From contig JAZSBY010000078.1 in assembly GCA_045602655.1 (NCBI GenBank), positions 1 to 21,008 of the forward strand: DNA of 21,008 nucleotides, in the 5' to 3' direction. A program made the translations under genes and the position numbers. The DNA comes from Fimenecus sp045602655. Lineage in GTDB: Bacteria; Bacillota; Clostridia; Oscillospirales; Acutalibacteraceae. Positions within the stretch are counted from its first letter, which is position 1, and each line of letters opens with the position of its first letter. This document shows positions 6,617-14,643 of the stretch, in pieces. The notes beneath the pieces are model-generated. The model made no database searches. It was not told the DNA's origin and saw only the letters and a list, made by a program, of their open reading frames with translations.

Positions 6617-9600
6617 GTGGCAGACGAGAAAAATCTCTTTGTTGAGCTCGAACACGAAGTGATGGAGCTCTGGGAAAAAGAGAAGTATTATGACAAATTA
6701 GTTGAAAAAAACAAGGGTAAAAAGATGTTCCGTTTCCTTGACGGTCCTATTACTGCTAACAACCCAATGGGTATTCACCACGCTTGGGGTAGAAGCACAA
6801 AGGATACTTTTATCCGTTATAAGTCAATGAGAGGTTATGATTGCCGTCGTCAGAATGGCTTTGACTCACAGGGACTTTGGGTTGAGGTTGAAGTTGAAAA
6901 ACAACTTGGTTTCAAAACAAAAAAGGACATTGAAAATTATGGTATGGACAAGTTTACACGCCAATGCGTTGACCGTGTAAAGCATTTCTCAGGCATTATT
7001 ACCGAGCAGTCAAAAAGGCTTGGTATGTGGATGGATTGGGACAATTCATACTACACAAATACGGACCTTAATATTCAGGGTATCTGGCATTTCTTAAAAG
7101 AATGTGATAATCACGGTTGGATTCAGCGTGAATACAAGCCAATGCCTTGGTGTCCTCGTTGTGGTACATCACTTTCTGAACACGAAATGACAGGTTCTTA
7201 TAAGATGATGACTCATAACTCTGTTTTCTTTAAACTTTCTATTGAAGAATTAAATTCAAAAATTCTTGTTTGGACAACTACTCCTTGGACATTGTCTTCT
7301 AACGTAGCACTTGCAGTTAATCCTGAAATTGACTATGTTGAAGTTAAAATCAAGAGTGATGACCAGACATTGATTCTTGCTAAAAATGCAATCAAGTACC
7401 TTGGTGACGATAAAGTTGAAGTTATTCGTGCTTTAAAGGGTGAAGAACTTGTAGGATATCACTATGAAACTTGCTTTGCAGACATTCCTGCTCAGCAAGG
7501 ATTTGAGCATAGAATTGTTGCTTGGGAAGATGTTGCTGCTGACGAAGGTACAGGCGTCGTTCATATTGCTCCGGGTTGTGGTATTGAAGACTTTGAACTT
7601 GGCGAAAGACTTGGTCTTCCAAAGGTTATGCCTATCGATGATATGGGTATTTATCTTGATGGCTTCGGATTTATGACAGGTAAAGACAGCCACACAATCG
7701 CTGACGAAGTTTTTGAAAAACTCCAGGAGCAGAACAAACTTTATAAGGTTGAACCACACGAGCATAGCTATCCTGTATGCTGGAGATGTAAGAGTGAAAT
7801 CGTTTTCCGTCTTGTTCCTGCTTGGTACATCAAGACAAACGAAATTAAACCTAAACTTATTGAATGTGCAAATTCTGTTACTTGGGAGCCTGCTTCAAAC
7901 GGTAAACGTATGAATGACTGGCTTACAAACATGGGTGATTGGAATATTTCTCGTAAACGTTACTATGGTATGCCACTTCCTTTCTATCCGTGTGATTGTG
8001 GTCATATCACAGTTATTGGTTCAAAGGCTGAACTTCGCGAAAAAGCTGTTGACCCTGCTCAGGTTGATGCTCTTCCCGAACTTCACAGACCTTGGGTTGA
8101 TGAAGTTAAAATTAAATGTCCGCATTGTGGAAAAGAAGTATCTCGTATTTCCGATATTGGTGATGTTTGGCTTGATGCAGGTATAGTTCCATTCTCAACA
8201 CTTGGTTACTTTACAGACCGTGAGGCGTGGGAAAAGAATTTCCCTGCAGAATGGGTTACAGAAATGCACGAGCAGGTTAGACTTTGGTTCTATTCAATGC
8301 TCTTTATGAGCACTGTTCTTGTAGGTAAAGCACCTTATGAAAAAGTTGTAACAAATGGTATGGTTGTTGCTGAGGATGGTTCAAAATTCTCAAAAACAGG
8401 CTTCATGATTAAGTTTGATGAGGCTGCTGAAAAAATTGGTGCGGACACAGTTCGTTATCTCTATGCAAGTGCTCCAAGTAACAACGATGTTCGTTTCGGT
8501 TATAACCTTGGTGACGAAGCAAGAAGAAAGATGCTTGGTTTCTGGAATGCTTATACATTCTTTGATACTTATGCACAACTCGATAAACCATACTTTGCAG
8601 ATTACAAAGTTGATTTCTCAAAGTTCAATCCAATTGACAAGTGGCTTGTTGTAAGAACAAATGAATATCTTGCAAAAGCAACTGCTGCTATGGATGATTA
8701 TAAATCTGCTGCACTCATCAAGGAATTTGAATTATTTGTTGATGATATTTCTAATTGGTATATCAGAACAAATCGTCGTCGTTTCTGGAAAACAGAGGAC
8801 CAGCAGGATAAGATGGTTGCTTATTGGACACTCTTTAATGCTCTTAAAGTTTGTGTTCAGACAACTGCCCCAATTATGCCATTTATGACAGAGTATATCT
8901 GGCAGAATCTCATTAAGAAATGTGATTCAACAGTTGCAGAATCAGTACATCTCAGCGATTGGCCAACCGCTATTGAGGGTGTAGAAGATGATGGAGTTAT
9001 TGAGCAGACTGCTCTTGTTCGTGAAGTTATTGCTACTGCTATGAGACTTCGTAACGAACAGCAGATTAAAGTCCGTCAGCCACTTTCAAAAATCTTCATT
9101 TGCTGTGATGCAGATAAGGCAAATAAAATCAAAACATTTGAGAAAAATATTCTTGATGAACTCAACATCAAAGCAGTTGAATATATTGATGATATCAATG
9201 TTCTTGAAGACCAGTTCCTTACTGTTAACTTTAAGGTTGCAGGTGCTGTTCTCAAGCAGAATGTTAACAAGATGAAGCAAACTCTTGAAGGACTTTCTGT
9301 AGATGAAATGAATGCACTCACAACTGTAGTTATTGCTGGTGGTGAGGTTGCAGTTCCTGGTTGGGAAGAAAAATTTGATGCATCAATCTTCGCAGTACAG
9401 TCAAAGACAAAAGCAGGTGTTGTTTCTGCAGAATTTGCTGAAAATAGCGTAGTTGCACTTGATATTGTTCTTACTGATGAACTTCTTAAAGAAGGCGTTG
9501 TTCGTGATATTATCCGTCAGTGTCAGGTTGCTCGTAAAGATGCTGGTTATCAGGTTGAACAAAGAATCAATGTTTCAATTATTGTTGATGACGAGTTTAT

Positions 9601-9751
9601 TGTAAATGCACTTAATGAAAAGATTTCTTATATTGCAGGTGAACTTCTTGCAGATGCTGTTCTTATCAATGAAGATATGACAGCAGATTACACAAGTGAA
9701 TTCAGTGTGAATGATAAGAAGATTTCTGTATCAGTTGTCAAAGGAGAATAA
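6617..9751 (+). CDS. ileS: isoleucyl-tRNA synthetase, type 2, with GIHH in place of the HIGH motif
   Basis: The 1044-residue class I synthetase charges tRNA-Ile. Landmarks in order: the catalytic signature in NNPMGIHHAWGR, where the aligned four residues are G52-I53-H54-H55 instead of H-x-G-H; FDSQGLWVE; a CPRCG zinc knuckle; the CP1 editing domain with WTTTPWTLSSN (from W219) and GTGVVHIAPGCGIEDF; a second CWRC-type knuckle; ISRKRYYG followed by a CDCG/CPHCG zinc ribbon; DVWLDAG; and KFSKT (590-594) as the KMSKS loop. Length and organisation fit the eukaryote-like IleRS2 class. The GTG at 6617 is chosen because AAAGGTGG lies 8 bases ahead; the in-frame ATG at 6587 has no ribosome binding site and lies only about 9 bases after the predicted transcript start. 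IleRS2 enzymes tolerate mupirocin, and the GxHH form is reported to be hyper-resistant. Confidence 0.97.
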   Translation: MADEKNLFVELEHEVMELWEKEKYYDKLVEKNKGKKMFRFLDGPITANNPMGIHHAWGRSTKDTFIRYKSMRGYDCRRQNGFDSQGLWVEVEVEKQLGFKTKKDIENYGMDKFTRQCVDRVKHFSGIITEQSKRLGMWMDWDNSYYTNTDLNIQGIWHFLKECDNHGWIQREYKPMPWCPRCGTSLSEHEMTGSYKMMTHNSVFFKLSIEELNSKILVWTTTPWTLSSNVALAVNPEIDYVEVKIKSDDQTLILAKNAIKYLGDDKVEVIRALKGEELVGYHYETCFADIPAQQGFEHRIVAWEDVAADEGTGVVHIAPGCGIEDFELGERLGLPKVMPIDDMGIYLDGFGFMTGKDSHTIADEVFEKLQEQNKLYKVEPHEHSYPVCWRCKSEIVFRLVPAWYIKTNEIKPKLIECANSVTWEPASNGKRMNDWLTNMGDWNISRKRYYGMPLPFYPCDCGHITVIGSKAELREKAVDPAQVDALPELHRPWVDEVKIKCPHCGKEVSRISDIGDVWLDAGIVPFSTLGYFTDREAWEKNFPAEWVTEMHEQVRLWFYSMLFMSTVLVGKAPYEKVVTNGMVVAEDGSKFSKTGFMIKFDEAAEKIGADTVRYLYASAPSNNDVRFGYNLGDEARRKMLGFWNAYTFFDTYAQLDKPYFADYKVDFSKFNPIDKWLVVRTNEYLAKATAAMDDYKSAALIKEFELFVDDISNWYIRTNRRRFWKTEDQQDKMVAYWTLFNALKVCVQTTAPIMPFMTEYIWQNLIKKCDSTVAESVHLSDWPTAIEGVEDDGVIEQTALVREVIATAMRLRNEQQIKVRQPLSKIFICCDADKANKIKTFEKNILDELNIKAVEYIDDINVLEDQFLTVNFKVAGAVLKQNVNKMKQTLEGLSVDEMNALTTVVIAGGEVAVPGWEEKFDASIFAVQSKTKAGVVSAEFAENSVVALDIVLTDELLKEGVVRDIIRQCQVARKDAGYQVEQRINVSIIVDDEFIVNALNEKISYIAGELLADAVLINEDMTADYTSEFSVNDKKISVSVVKGE

Positions 9752-9754
9752 AAG

Positions 9755-9967
9755 ATGTTTCAAGTTACAAAAGATATGAATATCGGCGAAATTCTTGATA
9801 ACGCAAGAGAAACTGTTCCATTCTTTTTAAGTCTTGGAATGCATTGTCTCGGCTGTCCGTCAGCAAGAGGCGAAACAGTTGAACAGGCTTGTATGGTACA
9901 CGGTGTTGACCCTGATGAGTTTGTTGCAGGTATCAATGAGTTTCTTAAAGAAAATGCAAGCAAATAA
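9755..9967 (+). CDS. DUF1858 small redox-disulfide protein (ScdA N-terminal-like)
   Basis: This 70-residue protein is a single DUF1858 domain, the same module as the N-terminal part of ScdA/RIC proteins and the TIGR03980 family often found near hybrid cluster proteins. The hallmark is GMHCLGCPSA with a C-x-x-C pair (C31, C34); a third cysteine is C46. The domain usually follows a pattern of PFFLSLGM-HCLGC-...-ETVEQA, all of which is present. A role in redox or metal-cluster chemistry is inferred from the family, and the partner is unknown. It starts 3 bases after the ileS stop and uses AAGGAG inside the end of ileS, so the two are translationally coupled. A hairpin follows directly. Confidence 0.92.
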   Translation: MFQVTKDMNIGEILDNARETVPFFLSLGMHCLGCPSARGETVEQACMVHGVDPDEFVAGINEFLKENASK

Positions 9968-9974
9968 TTAAACT

Positions 9975-10005
9975 AAAATCCTCCTATAGAGCATAGGGGG
10001 ATTTT
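9975..10005 (+). terminator. hairpin between the DUF1858 gene and trmK (terminator or attenuator)
   Basis: A 13-bp stem with one G-U pair runs AAAATCCTCCTAT (9975-9987), a 5-base loop, then ATAGGGGGATTTT (9993-10005). The U-tract is short (TTTTGTT). The trmK ribosome binding site starts 8 bases later and I find no convincing promoter between. Either trmK is read through from ileS or its promoter lies inside the DUF1858 gene. Confidence 0.75.
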
Positions 10006-10025
10006 GTTCAAAAGAGGTGAATTAT

Positions 10026-10694
10026 ATGAAACTTGATAGTCGTTTAATGGCTATTGCGAATTTAGTCAGAAAAGATAAGTCTTTTGCAGACATCGGCACG
10101 GACCATGCCTATCTTCCTGTTTATCTTGTTGAAAAAGGTATAGTAAGTAAGGCGATTGCATCTGATTTGCGAAAGGGGCCTCTTGAAAATGCTAAGGAAG
10201 CTGTTGTTTCGTATGGTTTTACCGAACAAATAGAACTTCGTTTATCTGATGGACTTAATAATTTTAATGAAAATGAGGTAGAAGAAATTGCTGTTGCAGG
10301 CATGGGTGGACTTTTGATTTCACAGTTTATTGAGCGTACACAATGGCTAAAAAGTGAAGATGTTCACTTAATTCTTCAACCTATGACTCATGTTGAGGAG
10401 TTACGAAAAACACTCTTTGATAATGGCTTTATAATTGATGAAGAAGTCGTCGCAGAAGATGATGAAAAACTATACATAATTTTGAGTGTATATTATTATA
10501 ATGATTCAACTGCATATACCGACCTTGACTTGATTGTAGGTAAATTACCATACAATGATGACGATTTATCAAAAAAATACCTTGCAAAAATATACGATAA
10601 GCATAATAAAAAACTTATTGCACTTAAAAAAGCTGAAAAAGAATGTGCTGAACTTGAAGAATTAGTAGGGGAGTTGAAAAAATGGCAACAGTAA
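10026..10694 (+). CDS. trmK: tRNA (adenine-22-N1)-methyltransferase
   Basis: The 222-residue protein matches TrmK (YqfN in B. subtilis), which uses S-adenosylmethionine to make m1A at position 22 of tRNAs. Visible features are the SAM-binding motif ADIGTDHAYLPVYL (residues 21-34), DLRKGPLENA (47-56), the VAGMGGLLI loop (90-98) and LILQPMTHVEELR (115-127), followed by a charged helical C-terminus rich in Lys and Glu. ATG at 10026 is preferred because AGAGGTGA (10013-10020) lies at the right distance; the upstream GTG at 10017 lies within that site. The gene overlaps nif3 by 13 bases, the classical trmK-nif3 arrangement of Firmicutes, so translational coupling is likely. Confidence 0.95.
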   Translation: MKLDSRLMAIANLVRKDKSFADIGTDHAYLPVYLVEKGIVSKAIASDLRKGPLENAKEAVVSYGFTEQIELRLSDGLNNFNENEVEEIAVAGMGGLLISQFIERTQWLKSEDVHLILQPMTHVEELRKTLFDNGFIIDEEVVAEDDEKLYIILSVYYYNDSTAYTDLDLIVGKLPYNDDDLSKKYLAKIYDKHNKKLIALKKAEKECAELEELVGELKKWQQ

Positions 10695-11425
10695 AAGATA
10701 TTTACAATTTTATTGATACGATTGCTCCTTTTGACACACAAGAAGAATGGGACAATTCAGGCCTGCTTGTTGGTGATGAAGATAAAGAGGTTAATAAAGC
10801 TTTGTTTGCTCTTGATATAACTGAAAATATTATAAAGCAGACAATTAAATGTGATGCTGACTTAATAATCACTCATCACCCCATTATATTTAAACCGGTC
10901 ACCAATGTTTTGAATGATAGTTTAATTTATAAGCTAATTGAAAATAAAATCAGTGTTATTTCAGCTCACACAAATTATGATAAAGCTTATGGTGGGGTTA
11001 ATGATATACTTTGCAATACTATTGGTTTAAACAGTTATATTAAAATTGATGGCACCTGCTTAAATATCGGTAATTTTGATGCACCTGTTGCAACATCAAA
11101 ATTTTTAAGTTGTGTAAAAAATGCACTTGGCGGTGCAATAAGACATAATAATATTGATAAAAAAATCAAAAGTATAGCAGTGTGTAGTGGTTCGGGTAGC
11201 GATTATCTTGATATGGCAGTCGAGTTTAATTGTGATGCATTACTTACAGGTGACGCATCTTATCACTCATTTCTTGATGCAAATTCAATGGATGTATTAT
11301 TGGTTGCTGCAGGGCATTTTGAAACAGAGATTATAGCGATTAAGCCACTTTTAGACAAAGTTAGAAAAGAATTTTCAATAGATTGTGTTTTGGCAGACGA
11401 AAAGTCACCTTTATTTACGATTTAA
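10682..11425 (+). CDS. Nif3-like dinuclear metal centre protein (YqfO family, short form)
   Basis: The 247-residue protein shows the NIF3/YbgI metal-binding pattern: WDNSGLLVGD (residues 23-32), ITHHPIIF (H65, H66), AHTNYDKA (H96, D100) and AAGHFETE near the C-terminus. These residues hold a dinuclear metal site. Biochemical roles proposed for the family vary (GTP cyclohydrolase-like fold, possible cofactor or NAD metabolism) and none is firmly settled. B. subtilis YqfO carries an inserted PII-like domain of about 120 residues that is absent here, so this is the short form. It starts inside the end of trmK with GGGGAG ahead of the ATG, and is followed 8 bases later by rqcH. Confidence 0.94.
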   Translation: MATVKDIYNFIDTIAPFDTQEEWDNSGLLVGDEDKEVNKALFALDITENIIKQTIKCDADLIITHHPIIFKPVTNVLNDSLIYKLIENKISVISAHTNYDKAYGGVNDILCNTIGLNSYIKIDGTCLNIGNFDAPVATSKFLSCVKNALGGAIRHNNIDKKIKSIAVCSGSGSDYLDMAVEFNCDALLTGDASYHSFLDANSMDVLLVAAGHFETEIIAIKPLLDKVRKEFSIDCVLADEKSPLFTI

Positions 11426-11433
11426 GAGGTTTT

Positions 11434-13182
11434 ATGGCACTTGATGGAATTACATTAGGACTTATTAAAAACGAGCTTAAAACTTATATTTTAGGCTCTA
11501 AAATTGAAAAGATACACCAACCCTCACGAAATGAGTTGGTGTTCATTTTGCGTACCCGAAATGGCGGATACAGACTATATCTTTCCTGTGATGGTCAAAG
11601 TCCTCGCGTTCATTTAACTCGATATAACCTTGAAAATCCGAAGGTCCCACCAATGATTTGCATGTTGCTTCGCAAGAGACTATGTGGTGCGACACTTGTT
11701 AACATTAGCCAAATCAGTAATGACAGAATTATTGTTTTTGAATTTGACGGAACGACAGAGATTGGCGATAAAACAAAATATTATGTAATCTGCGAAATTA
11801 TGGGACAACGCAGTAATATTATTCTCTGTGATAATAATTACAATATAATTGATGCAATCAAAAGAGTTGATGAAGAAAAATCATCTGTTAGAGAAGTATT
11901 ACCCGGTCTAAAATATGAATTACCGCCATTACAGGGAAAATGTGATATTTTGAATGATGGGGCAGATTTTATTACGAGTAAAATTCTTTCTTTTCCTGAA
12001 AAAATACTCTCAAAAGCAATTTTGGAGAGTATTGAAGGATTTTCACCCATTGTTGGCAGAGAAATTGCATACAGAACTGTTTTTGGTGACAAACAAGTTG
12101 GATTATTATCTGATATTGAAAAAGAACGATTAGAAAATGAGATAGATTTAGTTAAAAGTGAAATTTATGATAATAAATTTTATGTACTTGAATCTGTTGA
12201 GAGAATTCCATTTGATTTTTCATTCTCAAATGTTCGTCAATATGGTAACTCATTAAATAAAAAAGAGTATGATTCAATTTCAGAGTTGCTTGATGATTTT
12301 TATTTTGAAAAAGACAAAATCAATAGAACAAAGCGAAAAGCATCTGATTTGTTCAAACTTCTTAATAGTGCTGTTGAACGCACATCGAGGAAAATAAATA
12401 ATAGGCGAATTGAACTTGAAAAAAGTGAAAATCGAGAGCAAATCCGTATTTATGCCGAACTTATTACTGCTAATCAGTATCATTTAACAGAGAAATCTTC
12501 AGTTTATGAATTAGAAAACTATTATGATAACAATAATATCATAAAAATTCCTGCAAATCCTGCATTAAGCCCTTTGCAAAATGCTCAAAAGTATTTTAAG
12601 GAGTATAAAAAAGCAGTTAATGCCGAAAAATTACTTCATAGTTTAATTGAAGATGGAGAACAGGAACTTATATATCTTGATACTGTGCTTGACAACTTGT
12701 CCCGTGCTGAAAGTGAAAGAGAAATCGCAGAAATACGAGAAGAATTAGAGCAGGGGGGATATGTCAAGAGCAAAAAGGGAAATAAAAATAAAAAGGAAAA
12801 ACCACTGCCACCTATGAAATTCAGTTCAAGCGATGGTTTTAAAATTTTAGTTGGTAGAAACAATGTGCAAAATGATGTTTTAACACTTAAAACTGCCATG
12901 AATTATGATATGTGGTTACATGTGCAAAAGCACGCAGGTTCACATACTATAATTATCGCTGACAAAAAAGAAATCACTGAAACTGCAATATATGAAGCTG
13001 CTTGTATTGCTGCATACCATAGTAAAGCAAAGAATTCTTCGTCTGTTCCGGTTGACTACACATTGATAAAAAATGTTAAAAAGCCAGCAGGTGCTAAACC
13101 GGGTAAGGTTATTTATAACACATATAGCACCGTTTATGTTACACCAACAAAAGAAATTGTCGAGAAGTTAAGGCAAGAATAA
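11434..13182 (+). CDS. rqcH: RqcH / Rqc2-type NFACT protein (fibronectin-binding-like)
   Basis: RqcH binds stalled 50S subunits that still carry peptidyl-tRNA and recruits alanyl-tRNA to add C-terminal Ala tails in bacterial ribosome-associated quality control; older annotations call it fibronectin-binding protein. The 582-residue protein has an NFACT-N domain from residue 1, with the tRNA-binding DR pair (D97, R98 in SNDRIIVFEF) at the positions known in B. subtilis RqcH. A HhH/coiled-coil middle carries NPALSPLQNAQKYFK, a Lys-rich linker follows, and the C-terminal NFACT-R (DUF814) domain shows MWLHVQKHAGSHTII and KPAGAKPGKVIY. The start at 11434 has AGAGGT 3 bases ahead of it, which is close; the upstream ATG at 11383 lies inside nif3. 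It completes a trmK-nif3-rqcH run and ends at a hairpin. Confidence 0.95.
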   Translation: MALDGITLGLIKNELKTYILGSKIEKIHQPSRNELVFILRTRNGGYRLYLSCDGQSPRVHLTRYNLENPKVPPMICMLLRKRLCGATLVNISQISNDRIIVFEFDGTTEIGDKTKYYVICEIMGQRSNIILCDNNYNIIDAIKRVDEEKSSVREVLPGLKYELPPLQGKCDILNDGADFITSKILSFPEKILSKAILESIEGFSPIVGREIAYRTVFGDKQVGLLSDIEKERLENEIDLVKSEIYDNKFYVLESVERIPFDFSFSNVRQYGNSLNKKEYDSISELLDDFYFEKDKINRTKRKASDLFKLLNSAVERTSRKINNRRIELEKSENREQIRIYAELITANQYHLTEKSSVYELENYYDNNNIIKIPANPALSPLQNAQKYFKEYKKAVNAEKLLHSLIEDGEQELIYLDTVLDNLSRAESEREIAEIREELEQGGYVKSKKGNKNKKEKPLPPMKFSSSDGFKILVGRNNVQNDVLTLKTAMNYDMWLHVQKHAGSHTIIIADKKEITETAIYEAACIAAYHSKAKNSSSVPVDYTLIKNVKKPAGAKPGKVIYNTYSTVYVTPTKEIVEKLRQE

Positions 13183-13210
13183 AACCGAGAAGCAATTTGG
13201 CCTCTCGGTT
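13183..13210. terminator. hairpin between convergent rqcH and metallophosphoesterase genes
   Basis: AACCGAGA (13183-13190) pairs with TCTCGGTT (13203-13210) around a 12-base loop. In the reverse direction the stem is followed by TTTTATT; in the forward direction by ATTTCTTA. It probably ends both transcripts, with the better U-tract on the reverse strand. Confidence 0.75.
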
Positions 13211-13215
13211 ATTTC

Positions 13216-14247
13216 TTAATCTAATTCCACTGCGTGGTCATAAACTGGATACCATTTTGATGATGCAAAATTTCTTGCTCTGAAAATAACTTGGTTTTCA
13301 TACACTTCCATTTGGAATCCCATTCCACCCCAAGGAACACCATAACGATTAACAATCATATATGTAGGAAGATTGACATAAGTAACACCATTCTGCTTTT
13401 CAACACAGGAAAAACCGAATACGTTTTCAACCAACGGTCCATTTATACCTGTATGTACATGACCACTAATAAAGAAAACATTTTCGTATTTTTCCATAAT
13501 TGCTTTAACGGCATCACTATTTTCATTAAGTCCGTTGTCAGGCCAAATTGTATCAAGTCCGTTTACTCCATTACAAGGAACATGGCAAACAACAAACATT
13601 GGTAATCCTCTATCAGCAGCTTCAGCCAATGACTCGTCAAGAAATCTAATTTGTTCAGGACTCATATCAGGAGTATCCCAGGTATCGTCACCATCGTCAC
13701 AAAGCACAACAAAACGGTAACCATTTATATCTGTTTTGTAATACGCTTTTTCAATTATTTCATTGGATGGATTGAGATTGTTATAAAGGTTAACAAAACG
13801 CTGTCTTGCACCTTCTTGAGTTGTATCATCTACATGACCAACATCGTGATTGCCCATTGCTGTTACCCAATGCTCGGCACAATCACTTTCTGCCATAATA
13901 TTAAAGAAACTTTCTATTGAAGGTCCATCGCCATAGTTTGTAAGGTCACCTGAAACTATAAGAGCATCAATTGTGTCCCTTGAACGTTCAAGGTCGTTAA
14001 GCCCATTTCCCCAAACCCATTCACCGATTGGCCACTCAACATCAATATGTATATCTGAAACGATTGTTGCATTTAAAAGACAATCTTCATACATTTCTTC
14101 AAAAACAATAATCTCCTTCGCAGTACTTATTGCCTGTTCACAACATTTTTTACTTGTATCCACAATATCCTGAAAGGTTAATCCTGGGAATATTGTCAAA
14201 ATTATTGCGTTTACGATTGAAATAATTGATTTGATAGTATTTAACAT
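13216..14247 (-). CDS. calcineurin-like metallophosphoesterase with N-terminal hydrophobic segment
   Basis: The 343-residue protein carries all the calcineurin-type phosphoesterase blocks: SDIHID (D65, H67), SGDLTNYGD (D101), GNHDVGH (N133, H134), VCHVPCNG and SGHVHTG. These build a two-metal site that cleaves phosphate mono- or diesters. About 55 residues precede the domain, starting with a hydrophobic stretch (residues 5-25, rich in Ile, Val and Leu with one Lys before it), which could be a membrane anchor or signal; no clear cleavage site is visible. The substrate is unknown; cyclic nucleotides, phospholipids and cell-wall intermediates are all possible. AAGGAG lies ahead of the ATG at 14247. 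It appears to be transcribed alone. Confidence 0.9.
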   Translation of the reverse strand: MLNTIKSIISIVNAIILTIFPGLTFQDIVDTSKKCCEQAISTAKEIIVFEEMYEDCLLNATIVSDIHIDVEWPIGEWVWGNGLNDLERSRDTIDALIVSGDLTNYGDGPSIESFFNIMAESDCAEHWVTAMGNHDVGHVDDTTQEGARQRFVNLYNNLNPSNEIIEKAYYKTDINGYRFVVLCDDGDDTWDTPDMSPEQIRFLDESLAEAADRGLPMFVVCHVPCNGVNGLDTIWPDNGLNENSDAVKAIMEKYENVFFISGHVHTGINGPLVENVFGFSCVEKQNGVTYVNLPTYMIVNRYGVPWGGMGFQMEVYENQVIFRARNFASSKWYPVYDHAVELD

Positions 14248-14305
14248 AGTAAAACTCCTTGATATTACTTTTCAATATTTTACCATAAATATATAATAAT
14301 GCAAC

Positions 14306-14339
14306 AAAAAACTCTCCTTAAATTTTTAAGGAGAGTTTT
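14306..14339 (-). terminator. terminator of the DUF378 gene
   Basis: A 15-bp stem, with AAAACTCTCCTTAAA (14308-14322) complementary to 14325-14339, leaves a minimal loop of Ts. Read on the reverse strand it ends in a run of six Us. It lies 8 bases after the DUF378 stop and ahead of the metallophosphoesterase promoter region. Confidence 0.88.
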
Positions 14340-14346
14340 GCTTTAA

Positions 14347-14562
14347 TTACATTTCTTCGTTAGAAACTAATATTTCGTTATGGCGGAATAAAAGGGATAA
14401 ACACCAAATACCTGCAAGTGCAACAAGCGTATAAATTATTCTGCTGATGATTGCATCTTGACCACCAAAAATCCAGGCAACAAGGTCAAATTGGAAAATT
14501 CCGATTGCACCCCAGTTAATAGCACCGATAACAACAAGAATCAAAGAAATTCTGTCAAGCAT
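14347..14562 (-). CDS. DUF378 small membrane protein
   Basis: The 71-residue protein has two predicted membrane helices (about residues 5-23 and 38-58) and the DUF378 signature, VIGAINWGAIGIF followed by DLVAWIFG and IIYTLVALAGIW. The family includes B. subtilis YuzA and is of unknown function. The start chosen is ATG at 14562, 8 bases after AAGGAG; an in-frame GTG at 14571 overlaps that site and is rejected. It lies 81 bases downstream of metK and may be read through from it, since no clear metK terminator is visible. Confidence 0.88.
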   Translation of the reverse strand: MLDRISLILVVIGAINWGAIGIFQFDLVAWIFGGQDAIISRIIYTLVALAGIWCLSLLFRHNEILVSNEEM

Positions 14563-14643
14563 TATATTCACTCCTTAATAAAAGCATCATTTTATGTGCA
14601 CTGTTATTATGAGTTTTTTTAAATGCTTTATTCAAAAAATAAA

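Noticed and set aside
13291..13920. Several plus-strand open frames across the metallophosphoesterase gene
   Set aside because: They are antisense to conserved catalytic motifs of the reverse-strand gene and show no family resemblance.
14572..14643. Possible terminator between metK and the DUF378 gene
   Set aside because: Only a 7-bp AAAGCAT/ATGCTTT pairing with a loop of about 40 bases could be found, which is too weak to call.
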